Assembly: GCA_043746815.1 (NCBI GenBank)
Contig: JAYTQG010000228.1
Span: 1-6,871, forward strand
DNA: 6,871 nt
Origin: JAYTQG01 sp043746815
GTDB taxonomy: Bacteria; Actinomycetota; Thermoleophilia; Miltoncostaeales; Miltoncostaeaceae
Reading direction: 5' to 3'
The position numbers and the translations under genes were made by a program. Each line of letters starts with the position of its first letter. Position 1 is the first letter of the stretch. A model generated the notes under the pieces. It ran no database searches, had not been told where the DNA came from, and saw only the letters and a program-made list of their open reading frames with translations. Below are positions 1 through 5,843 of the stretch, piece after piece.

Positions 1-100
1 CCACCTGTGGGCGCCGTTCGAACACGAATGGTCCACTCGCGGACGGGGAAGACCGAGGCCGCTGCCGTGGCCTGGACCACCCGTCTTATCGCCGGAGCCG

Positions 101-235
101 ATGCACTCCACCTTCCCCCGCATGGCTCGGCTTGCCATCGGGATGACGACGCTGATGGCGCTCGTCTTCAGTTCAGGTGCCGGGTACAAGTGGAATTTCA
201 TTTACACCCCGCCGAACCCGCTGGATCTGTTTTAG
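101..235 (+). CDS. possible small hypothetical ORF at the left edge, or the C-terminus of a longer gene
   Basis: The reading frame with codons starting at position 2 is open from the left edge to a TAG at 233-235. The first ATG is at 101 (44 aa), with further in-frame ATGs at 122 and 143. The product has a short hydrophobic stretch (LAIGMTTLMALVF) followed by a tail ending GYKWNFIYTPPNPLDLF, so it could be a small membrane-anchored or exported peptide. GGAG at 94-97 lies only 3 nt before the first ATG, which is too close for a good ribosome site. Its stop shares TTAG with the opposing channel-like gene, the same arrangement seen at the dnaG junction, which mildly supports it. I recognise no family. 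The antisense strand has an equally open frame with the same codon boundaries, starting at ATG 201-199 and running off the left edge (MKFHLYPAPELK...). Codon bias cannot separate the two, so either or neither may be real. Confidence 0.33.
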   Translation: MHSTFPRMARLAIGMTTLMALVFSSGAGYKWNFIYTPPNPLDLF

Positions 236-867
236 GCAGCTGACGAAGGGCCGCTCTCCGACCTTGGAGGCGGCCGTTCGCTATCTCGGGCCGTGGTCTC
301 CGACACCGCGAAGCTGGACAGGTAGGTCGTCACGAGGGCGAGGCCTGCGAGCATTTCGATGATCGTTGCCGCCCGCGCTCCGCGACTTGACGCGATGATG
401 TCCCCGGGTGGTGAAATCAGCCCCGTCGAGACGGAGTAGTAGAAGAAGTCGGAGTACCTCGGCGTCGCCGAGAGGCCCGTGAATGCGTGGCCGGTGTCGA
501 ACCACCACATCGCGAGGTAGACGAAGCTCCAGATCGCGAAGAACGCGAGCCCGAGGAGCGCCACTCCCGTCGTTCGGATCAGGGCAAGAAATGATCCGGC
601 CATGTACCGCTCGATGGGAATCGACGACTGATGCGAGCGTCGATCTGCGAGGCGACGCGTCGCCACCACCAGCGCGAGTGCGCCGACGAGAACGCCGACC
701 GCGCCGACCAAGGCCGTGACACCCGCCTGGGTTCGTGACAGCCGTGGGCTGAGCATCGCAATACCGGCAACGGCGGCGCACAGGACACCAAACTTCGCCG
801 CTGCGCCGCTCAGCCAGCCGCCGCGCGCTCCCGCGGCAGGGTGCTCGTCGATCCTGGGAAGCCTCAT
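232..867 (-). CDS. ion-channel-like membrane protein (Ion_trans_2 fold) with degenerate selectivity filter
   Basis: The longest frame starts at ATG 924 (230 aa). I prefer ATG 867 (211 aa), because the longer start shares its CATG with the divergent gene at 923 and leaves no promoter space. Neither start has a good Shine-Dalgarno. In 230-aa numbering, hydrophobic segments lie at about 42-58, 68-88, 112-141 and 183-206. The last two flank a re-entrant segment, YSDFFYYSVSTGLISPPGDI (157-176). The pattern of outer helix, aromatic pore helix, filter ending in GDI and inner helix (IIEMLAGLALVTTYLSSF) is that of two-TM potassium channels (Pfam Ion_trans_2). The K+ signature TVGYGD is replaced by ISPPGD (170-175), so only the final Gly-Asp survives and K+ selectivity is doubtful. 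The C-terminus is a short polar, Pro/Ser-rich cytoplasmic tail with no RCK/TrkA-N domain. Alternatives are a non-selective channel, a regulatory subunit, or a different transport function on the same fold. The family-level call is fairly good; the substrate is unknown. Confidence 0.72.
   Translation of the reverse strand: MRLPRIDEHPAAGARGGWLSGAAAKFGVLCAAVAGIAMLSPRLSRTQAGVTALVGAVGVLVGALALVVATRRLADRRSHQSSIPIERYMAGSFLALIRTTGVALLGLAFFAIWSFVYLAMWWFDTGHAFTGLSATPRYSDFFYYSVSTGLISPPGDIIASSRGARAATIIEMLAGLALVTTYLSSFAVSETTARDSERPPPRSESGPSSAA
249..275. terminator. strong hairpin at a convergent gene junction (candidate factor-independent or Rho-assisted terminator)
   Basis: GGCCGC (249-254), a bulged T (255) and CTCC (256-259) pair perfectly with GGAG (266-269) and GCGGCC (270-275) across the 6-nt loop GACCTT. 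That gives ten base pairs, eight of them GC. It lies 14 nt past the plus-strand stop at 235 and inside the last codons of the opposing minus-strand gene. No T-tract follows on either strand, so classical intrinsic termination is not shown. The structure could pause transcription or protect a 3' end. Confidence 0.35.
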
Positions 868-906
868 GTCGGGAGGGTTCGCTTCCCGGTGCGCGCCTCC
901 TGCGCG

Positions 907-916
907 AAGGTAGGCT
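907..916. promoter_or_regulatory. possible bidirectional promoter: two overlapping TANNNT -10-like hexamers in a divergent intergenic space
   Basis: The plus strand reads AAGGTAGGCT. TAGGCT (911-916) fits a TANNNT -10 element for the plus gene, and the first purine downstream at the usual 6-7 nt is the A of its ATG (923), so the transcript could be leaderless. On the minus strand TACCTT (912-907) fits the same consensus and shares the central TA, pointing at the channel-like gene (start 867). No convincing -35 was found for either. GAAGG (906-910) could instead serve as a Shine-Dalgarno about 12 nt before ATG 923. Chance occurrence is quite possible. Confidence 0.25.
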
Positions 917-922
917 GGGCCC

Positions 923-1399
923 ATGCGAAGCTCATCAGTATTCGAACGCTCAGTGGACCTCGATGCACCAATCGACGAGGTCTACGCATTTCATCTCGAC
1001 ACACGGAACGCGCCACTCATTTCGCCTGCTGGCGCCACCTTTCTGGCGATTGAGGGCGATTTCCCGGTGACGGTTGGTTCAGAAGTTCGCCTACGTGTGC
1101 GCCAGTCCCCGATCCCGTTCGCACAGACCTGGCTGATCCGGATTCCGGAACTCCGGCCGAGCACGCTGGTTGTGGACGAGGCCGTCAAGAGTCCATTCGC
1201 ACAGTGGCGACACGAGCACCGCTTCGAGGACCTCGGCAGCGGCCGCACGCGAATGACCGACCACATCACCTACCGGCTGCCATTTGGCCCGATTGGACGC
1301 CTGGTGGATCGTCTGATCGCGCGAAAGCAACTGGAGACAATGTTCGCCGACCGCCACGTACGCACCCAAGCCCACTTCTTGGGCTCCACGACGTTGTGA
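923..1399 (+). CDS. SRPBCC (START/Bet v1-like) superfamily ligand-binding protein
   Basis: This 158-aa protein has the layout of a single SRPBCC/polyketide-cyclase-like domain. It opens with a first beta strand and DAPIDEVYAFHLD (14-26), the usual 'sxxidAPxeeVfaf' start. Alternating beta strands follow through VGSEVRLRVRQ (51-61), WLIRIPELRPSTLVVDEAV (70-88) and WRHEHRFEDLGSGRTRMTDH (95-114). A long amphipathic C-terminal helix runs over about 120-151 (PFGPIGRLVDRLIARKQLE...). Such domains form a hydrophobic cavity for lipids, quinones or polyketides, and many have no known ligand. There is no signal peptide, so it is probably cytosolic. The start is supported by domain completeness, with a weak GAAGG upstream. 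The TGA stop overlaps the GTG of the following quinone oxidoreductase in GTGA, so the two are probably co-translated. A shared redox-active or hydrophobic substrate is conceivable but is only inference. Confidence 0.85.
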   Translation: MRSSSVFERSVDLDAPIDEVYAFHLDTRNAPLISPAGATFLAIEGDFPVTVGSEVRLRVRQSPIPFAQTWLIRIPELRPSTLVVDEAVKSPFAQWRHEHRFEDLGSGRTRMTDHITYRLPFGPIGRLVDRLIARKQLETMFADRHVRTQAHFLGSTTL

Positions 1400-2376
1400 A
1401 GGCAATCCTCCCTGCGCCCCCTGGAGGCCCTGAGGTTCTCCGGCTGGGCGAGACGAAAGAACCGCTTCTCGGCCCGGGCGAGCTCCTCATTGCGGTGAAG
1501 GCAGCGGGGGTCAACCGCGCTGACCTGATGCAGCGAGACGGTGTCTACCCACCCCCGGCCGGTGTCTCCGACATTCTTGGCCTGGAAGTCGCCGGGACCG
1601 TGGTCAACTGCGGGCCCCGAGTGCGCGGTTGGCAGGTGGGCGACCGCGCAATGGCATTGGTCGCTGGCGGAGGCTACGCCGAGTTCGTTGCTGCCCCAGC
1701 AGCGCAGTGCATTCCGGTCCCCGAGTCGTTCAGTTGGGCACAGGCCGCGGCGACGATGGAGGTCATGCTGACCGCCTGGCAGTCGCTCCGTCGCCGGGGC
1801 GGGCTCCGGCCGGGCGATCGCGTCCTCATCCATGCCGCGGGAAGTGGCGTTGGGACCGCTGCGATTCAGGTGGCGCGTGAGTTGGGCGCAGGCACGGTCA
1901 TCGCGACCTCACGGAGTGCCGAGAAGTTGGAGATCCCGACGCGGCTCGGCGCGACTGCGTTGGTGGTCCAGGACGGAACATTCTCCGACAGCGTCCTCAC
2001 GCTCACGGATGGCGCGGGCGCCGACGTGATCTTGGACCTTGTGGGGGCGGCCTACCTGGCCGAGAACGTTCGCTGTCTCGCGCGAGGGGGACGTCTCATC
2101 CTTGTGGGGCTCGTCGGCGGTCGTCGGGCTGAGCTTGATTTGTCAGCCCTCCTCCCCAAACAGGCCACCATCTCAGCCATGACCGTTCGAGGGCTTTCCG
2201 CGGCAGAGAAGGCCGAGCTGGTTGCCAGCTTCACGGAATGGGGCCTCGGTCGACTGTCAGACGGACGCCTCACCCCAATCGTGGAGCGAGAGTTCCCGCT
2301 GGCGGAGGCAGCGGACGCCCATCGACTGCTCGCCAGCAACGACGTGGTCGGCAAAGTCGTCCTCCGCGTTGGGTAG
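1396..2376 (+). CDS. NADPH:quinone oxidoreductase, PIG3/zinc-free MDR family
   Basis: The start is GTG 1396 (326 aa, beginning MKAILPAPPGGPEVL), which overlaps the previous stop by 4 nt. The same frame is open further upstream to ATG 1204, but that stretch is antisense-free overlap with the SRPBCC gene and lies outside the family. Family marks are VNRADLMQRDGVYPPPAG (39-56) and SDILGLEVAG (58-67), both typical of the PIG3-type quinone oxidoreductases. Next come a GroES-like domain (about 1-125), a Rossmann domain with the nucleotide loop HAAGSGVGTAAIQVARELGA (146-165), SRSAEKL (172-178) after the second strand, suited to the NADPH phosphate, and DVILDLVG (210-217). The catalytic and structural zinc ligands of alcohol dehydrogenases are absent, as expected. 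It should reduce quinones or reactive enones with NADPH in the cytosol; the physiological acceptor cannot be told. The C-terminus, TPIVEREFPLAEAADAHRLL (293-312), is the standard MDR ending, so the gene is complete. Confidence 0.93.
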   Translation: MKAILPAPPGGPEVLRLGETKEPLLGPGELLIAVKAAGVNRADLMQRDGVYPPPAGVSDILGLEVAGTVVNCGPRVRGWQVGDRAMALVAGGGYAEFVAAPAAQCIPVPESFSWAQAAATMEVMLTAWQSLRRRGGLRPGDRVLIHAAGSGVGTAAIQVARELGAGTVIATSRSAEKLEIPTRLGATALVVQDGTFSDSVLTLTDGAGADVILDLVGAAYLAENVRCLARGGRLILVGLVGGRRAELDLSALLPKQATISAMTVRGLSAAEKAELVASFTEWGLGRLSDGRLTPIVEREFPLAEAADAHRLLASNDVVGKVVLRVG

Positions 2377-2410
2377 TCTTTCGGTAGAAGTTGCAACCGC
2401 CCGCACGCCT

Positions 2411-2416
2411 TGGAGG
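2411..2416 (+). promoter_or_regulatory. Shine-Dalgarno TGGAGG for the 43-aa microprotein
   Basis: TGGAGG sits 5 nt (CACGG) before ATG 2422. It is the best-placed ribosome site seen in the window and the main reason for calling the short ORF a gene. It lies within the 45-nt gap after the quinone oxidoreductase stop. Confidence 0.7.
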
Positions 2417-2421
2417 CACGG

Positions 2422-2553
2422 ATGTTGAAGAAGCTGCTGTTCTTGGTCGGACTGAGCGCCGTCGCTTACTTTTTTGTCCGCGACCGCCTGAGCACTGACG
2501 AGTTCGCGTTCACCGAGGTCCCTTCGCCTGAGGCGCAAACGGCCGCTGCTTAG
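2422..2553 (+). CDS. small single-TM membrane protein (43 aa), resembling DLW-39-type microproteins in layout
   Basis: The ORF begins MLKKLLFLVGLSAVAYFF and ends in a polar, acidic tail that includes RDRLSTDEFAFTEVPSPEAQ. The Lys-Lys followed by about 15 hydrophobic residues (4-19) predicts one N-terminal membrane helix, and Arg/Asp at 20-22 mark the membrane edge. There is no lipobox and no obvious signal-peptidase site, so it is likely a membrane-anchored peptide. The layout (basic start, TM, short acidic tail of about 20 residues) resembles small actinobacterial DLW-39-like proteins, but the DLW signature itself is not present, so this is an analogy. It has a strong Shine-Dalgarno and high third-position GC. 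It lies 45 nt downstream of the quinone oxidoreductase on the same strand, so it may be the last gene of that transcript. Its TAG overlaps the TAA of the opposing dnaG by 4 nt. Function is unknown. Confidence 0.68.
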   Translation: MLKKLLFLVGLSAVAYFFVRDRLSTDEFAFTEVPSPEAQTAAA

Positions 2554-4265
2554 GCGCCTCGAAGCGCTTCTCGGACGCGACGCAGCAGGGTCTGGACTCT
2601 GACGACCTGCTCGTCGTCTCCGGTTTCGCGGAGCCGCACCAGCTGACGCTCCAGCGCGTTCTCCTGGAATCGGAGAACCGCCTCGGATAACTCCTCTCCG
2701 GTTGCCTCGGCCACCGCTTCGGACTCGATCGTGGCGGCCAATCCGGCAAGCTCAGCTGGCCACTTGGCTGGAGCGGTGCCTGCTGCCAACAGCGCAGCGG
2801 CACGGGCGTGTTCGGGGCCCTCAAACGCTCGTCCGGAGAGTGAAGCGATCGTTTCCGGGCCGTCGAGTTCGATTCGTGCTGCGGCCAGCACGAGAATTCT
2901 CCGTTCCAGTTGCCCATCCCGGTCAAGAATCTGAGGGATGGTCGTTGGCGCGTCACGTCGTTTCCCAGGCCGCGGACGCCGGGAGAGCTCGGCCGTCATT
3001 CGTGCGGGAAGCCGCAGCAGCGATGCCGCAATCCGTACCGCCTCGTCGTGTTCCATGGACTCGGGGAACTTCGACAGCAGCGCCTTGAGATCATCGAACG
3101 CCGCCTGGCGATCGTTCGCGGTTGTGCCCGTTCTCGCGACGCGGGCCCGGACCAATTGGAGAATCAGCGGCTCGGTCTGCTCGGCGATTGACCCAAGGAG
3201 CTCCAGTCCCCCATCGGCGCTTGCCATGTCACCAGGGTCCTTTCCATCGGGCAGGCTGAGGGCCGAAAGCCGAAGCGGGATCCCGGCGGCGGCATCCACA
3301 CTCCGGTATGCGGCTCGCTCGCCCGCGGCATCCCCGTCAAAGCAGATCCGTACTTCTTTCGTTGACCTGGCCAGCTCGCGCAGCTGCTCTGCGGTCAGGG
3401 AGGTGCCCATGCACGCAACCGAGGGCACTCCGGCCGCATGGAGGGCAAGCACGTCGGTGTAGCCCTCGACGACGACAATCCATCCGCGCTTTGCAGCCTC
3501 AGCCCGGGCAAGGCTGAGTCCGAACAGCAGTTCACGCTTTTTGAATGACGCACCCTCAGGCGAATTGATGTACTTCGCGCCGTCAGCCCCTGGCATCACC
3601 CGCCCCCCGAATCCCAGCACCCGGCCCAGGCGATCGGCAATTGGGAACATGATCCGTCCGGTGAAGAAATCACTGGTACCAAACCTGCCCCCGCGCGCCA
3701 GGCCCGCCCCGCTGAGTTCCTCGCCTGTAAAGCCTTTTGACTTGGCGGCGTTGGCAAGGCTCGTCTCGCCCAGCGGGGCGTAGCCGACACGAAACTGGCG
3801 AAGAAGTTCCTCCGTAAACCCGCGTTCGGTCAGATACTCACGTGCGGGCGCCGCCTCCGGCAAGTTCCAAAGGCAACCCATGTAGTAGTCCGCGGCGCGA
3901 TCCAGCACCTGGCGGCGACGCTCAATCGCCCGTCGCGCAGCCGCTTCCTGCGGCGTCTCGGTTTCCATGTTGAGGGCCACGCCGTAGCGCTCGGCCAGCG
4001 CCGTCACGGCCTCTTGGAAGTTGCCGATTCCCTCGCGTTCCATCATCCAAGTGAAGACGTCGCCCTTCGCGCCGCACGAGAAGCAGATGTAGCGGCGATT
4101 TTCGGGGGGAATCAGCGAAAACGACGGTGTGCGCTCGTCGTGGAAGGGACAGCGCCCCACCCAGCGGCCCCCCTTGCGGGTCAGGTCGACGCGACCGCCG
4201 ATCAGCTCGACGAGGTCCGAGGCGTCCCGAACGGCGTCCAGGGTGTCACGATCAATGGTTGCCAC
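2550..4265 (-). CDS. dnaG: DNA primase DnaG
   Basis: This 571-aa protein starts at GTG (4265-4263) and is close to the usual DnaG length (E. coli 581). It synthesises RNA primers for the replication fork. The N-terminal CHC2 zinc-binding domain shows C39-P-F-H42 and C61-F-S-C64, followed by GAKGDVF. The RNA-polymerase core carries GRIMFPIADRLGRVLGFGGR (203-222), KYINSPEG (231-238) and FKKRELLFGL (241-250). The TOPRIM metal site is VVEGYTDVLALH (265-276) with E267 and D271, then CFDGDAAG (308-315) with D310 and D312, and DPGD (343-346). All catalytic residues expected are present. The C-terminal part (about 440-571) is alanine- and glutamate-rich, helical and poorly conserved, as expected for a DnaB-binding domain. 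There is no strong Shine-Dalgarno, only GAGAGA upstream. It lies 34 nt after the GNAT gene and is the last gene of the minus block, with no rpoD following. Confidence 0.97.
   Translation of the reverse strand: MATIDRDTLDAVRDASDLVELIGGRVDLTRKGGRWVGRCPFHDERTPSFSLIPPENRRYICFSCGAKGDVFTWMMEREGIGNFQEAVTALAERYGVALNMETETPQEAAARRAIERRRQVLDRAADYYMGCLWNLPEAAPAREYLTERGFTEELLRQFRVGYAPLGETSLANAAKSKGFTGEELSGAGLARGGRFGTSDFFTGRIMFPIADRLGRVLGFGGRVMPGADGAKYINSPEGASFKKRELLFGLSLARAEAAKRGWIVVVEGYTDVLALHAAGVPSVACMGTSLTAEQLRELARSTKEVRICFDGDAAGERAAYRSVDAAAGIPLRLSALSLPDGKDPGDMASADGGLELLGSIAEQTEPLILQLVRARVARTGTTANDRQAAFDDLKALLSKFPESMEHDEAVRIAASLLRLPARMTAELSRRPRPGKRRDAPTTIPQILDRDGQLERRILVLAAARIELDGPETIASLSGRAFEGPEHARAAALLAAGTAPAKWPAELAGLAATIESEAVAEATGEELSEAVLRFQENALERQLVRLRETGDDEQVVRVQTLLRRVREALRGA
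2552..2570. repeat. two adjacent palindromes at the microprotein/dnaG stop-codon junction (possible weak terminator)
   Basis: AGGCGCCT (2552-2559) is a perfect 8-bp palindrome, and after one C, GAAGCGCTTC (2561-2570) is a perfect 10-bp palindrome. In plus-strand RNA, AGGCGC (2552-2557) can pair with GCGCTT (2564-2569), including one G-U, across a CTCGAA loop. That is a short hairpin beginning inside the microprotein stop codon. No T-run follows. The sequence also encodes the last residues of DnaG. Confidence 0.35.
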
Positions 4266-4299
4266 TCCGGGAGTCTCTCAGAGCACGAGTGGCACGCCC

Positions 4300-4821
4300 C
4301 TACGTCCGGGTCGACTCGATCCGAGCGTAGATCAGCATGTCGCGAAGGACGCCCTCCCGACCCGCGAGAACCGAGCGTTGGAGGCCCTCACAGTGAAAGC
4401 CCGCCGCCTCGATGACGCCCCGGGACGCCGCGTTCGCCGGGTCCACATGTGCCTGAAAACGAACGACATCGGTGCTCCCCTTTGCCCACTCCATGATCAG
4501 GTCGCAACTTTGGCGGGCAACGCCCTGTCGCCGGGCCCATGGCGCCGTCCAGTAGCCGATCGTGCCGATGTGAGGTGCACCTGGCGAAACGCTCATTCCG
4601 ATCGCGCCAAGGACTCGCTCATGCGGACCACGGGCAACCGCGAAGTGATAGCCGCGGATCAGGCGTGCCTGCTCCGCCGAGTCAGAGATGAAGAAATCCG
4701 CGTCGTCAAGCGTGTAGGGACGGGGAAGCACCTCAAGCCAGTCCGATGTCATCGGATCGTTGCACGCGAGAACGACATCCTCTCGGTCGCTCGGGTGCCA
4801 GTCTCGAAGAATCAGGCTCAC
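4300..4821 (-). CDS. GNAT-family N-acetyltransferase, RimJ/RimL type
   Basis: This 173-aa protein starts at GTG 4821, whose GTGA overlaps the dgt stop. It is a single GNAT domain of the ribosomal-protein-alanine/other protein acetyltransferase branch, which transfers acetyl from acetyl-CoA to an amino group. The N-terminus, LRDWHPSDREDVVLACNDP (5-23), and LPRPYTLDDADFFI (32-45) match the RimJ/RimL start. The central strands are VLGAIGMSVSPGAPHIGTIGY (70-90). Motif A, APWARRQGVAR (93-103), is the pyrophosphate-binding R/Q-x-x-G-x-A loop. The C-terminal VDPANAASRGVIEAAGFHCEG (126-146) is the typical asparagine/serine and 'GF' motif. The substrate could be a protein N-terminus or a small amine and cannot be told from the sequence. 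The position between dgt and dnaG makes co-expression with replication genes likely but does not define a target. Confidence 0.9.
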   Translation of the reverse strand: MSLILRDWHPSDREDVVLACNDPMTSDWLEVLPRPYTLDDADFFISDSAEQARLIRGYHFAVARGPHERVLGAIGMSVSPGAPHIGTIGYWTAPWARRQGVARQSCDLIMEWAKGSTDVVRFQAHVDPANAASRGVIEAAGFHCEGLQRSVLAGREGVLRDMLIYARIESTRT

Positions 4822-5843
4822 AGTGGCGCTTCGTGGGGAATAAAGACGTCCCGAAAGACTCGCAGTGCGAACCGATCGGTCATACCCGCGACGTAGTCGA
4901 TGGCGCGGATCACCGTATCCCCAATGGAAGCTCCCCCGGGCAGGGCCTCCGGGTGGTCCAGGAAGTGAATGATCAGCTGCCGGACAATCGCACGAGCCTT
5001 GTTGGACTCATCCGCCGCCGGTGAGGCCAGGTAGACGTTCTGGAACATGAACTTGCGGAGCGACAAGAACGCCTCGCCGACCTCGCTGGACTGGCTGATC
5101 TCGGTGGCCTCGGCGCTCGCCTCGACGATGTCAGTGATGAGTCGCGTCAAGCGCTGGCCGGTCGTCTGCCCAAGGACTGCAAGCTCGGACGCCGGAAGGC
5201 TACCCGGCGCAAGAACACCGGCCCGAAGCGCGTCATCGATGTCGTGGTTGACATAGGCGATCCGATCGACGAGGCGAACGATCTGCGCCTCGAGGGTGGC
5301 CGGGCGGCCACTGCCGGTGTGGTGACGAATCCCGTCGCGTACCTCTTGGGTGAGGTTGAGGCCCGGACCGCCGTAGTGCCCGTCACCCTCCAGCACCTCA
5401 ACGATGCGCACGCTCTGCTCGTTATGTTCAAACCCACGACCGAGGCGTTCGCGCAAGAGATCGTTCAGGGCGTACTCGCCAGCGTGCCCAAAGGGCGCGT
5501 GACCGAGATCGTGGCCCATCGTGATGGCCTCGACGAGGTCCTCGTTCAGGTTCATGGCGCGCGCCACGGTCCGACCAATCGCAGAGACCTCGAGTGTGTG
5601 TGTCAGACGCGTGCGGTAGTGGTCTCCCTCGGGTGAAATGAAGACCTGAGTCTTGTGCTTCAGTCGCCGGAAGGCCTTGCAGTGAAGGATCCGGTCGCGG
5701 TCGCGCTGGAAGGCAGTCCGTAGTGGACATGGCTCCTCTGGCCGGTCCCGGGTCGCGTCCGCCGCTCGGGCGGCCCGAGGGTCGAGCGGCGGCTCGCGCA
5801 TACCTACTGCGCGGGCTCGGAGAGCTGGATCGGAAAGATCCAC
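4818..5843 (-). CDS. dgt: deoxyguanosinetriphosphate triphosphohydrolase-like protein (dNTPase, HD superfamily)
   Basis: This protein hydrolyses dNTPs to deoxynucleosides and tripolyphosphate, limiting dNTP pools. The frame gives 341 aa from GTG 5843. Marks are FQRDRDRILHCKAFRRLKHK (45-64), EGDHYRTRLTHTLEV (72-86), the HD motif GHDLGHAPFGHAGE (110-123) and LVDRIAYVNHDIDD (191-204). The metal ligands H82, H111, D112 and D193 are all in place, and the C-terminal DYVAGMTDRFA (316-326) is characteristic. The start is uncertain. GTG 5843 overlaps the upstream gene by 40 nt but keeps about ten N-terminal residues usual in the family. ATG 5801 (327 aa) lies only 2 nt after the upstream TAG and would suit re-initiation. 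Neither has a clear Shine-Dalgarno. The TGA overlaps the acetyltransferase GTG, so the pair is probably translationally coupled. Confidence 0.94.
   Translation of the reverse strand: MDLSDPALRARAVGMREPPLDPRAARAADATRDRPEEPCPLRTAFQRDRDRILHCKAFRRLKHKTQVFISPEGDHYRTRLTHTLEVSAIGRTVARAMNLNEDLVEAITMGHDLGHAPFGHAGEYALNDLLRERLGRGFEHNEQSVRIVEVLEGDGHYGGPGLNLTQEVRDGIRHHTGSGRPATLEAQIVRLVDRIAYVNHDIDDALRAGVLAPGSLPASELAVLGQTTGQRLTRLITDIVEASAEATEISQSSEVGEAFLSLRKFMFQNVYLASPAADESNKARAIVRQLIIHFLDHPEALPGGASIGDTVIRAIDYVAGMTDRFALRVFRDVFIPHEAPL

Noticed and set aside
7..243. 78-aa plus-strand frame at the left edge
   Set aside because: The translation is His/Arg/Ala-rich without structure, and it competes with the frame ending at 235, which has better amino-acid character.
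896..901. AGGAGG on the minus strand as a ribosome site for the channel-like gene
   Set aside because: It is 28 nt from ATG 867 and no ATG, GTG or TTG in frame lies at proper spacing; in the longer version it would encode Ala-Gly-Gly.
1204..1395. N-terminal extension of the quinone oxidoreductase from ATG 1204
   Set aside because: These 64 codons overlap the SRPBCC gene in another frame and read as Pro/Arg-rich noise; the family sequence begins exactly at GTG 1396.
2938..3462. 174-aa plus-strand open frame inside dnaG
   Set aside because: It is antisense to the conserved TOPRIM region; its Ser/Arg-rich composition is that of a complementary frame.
4129..4896. 255-aa plus-strand open frame opposite the GNAT gene
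   Set aside because: It covers the complete acetyltransferase plus ends of dnaG and dgt on the other strand, and its translation has no recognisable motif.
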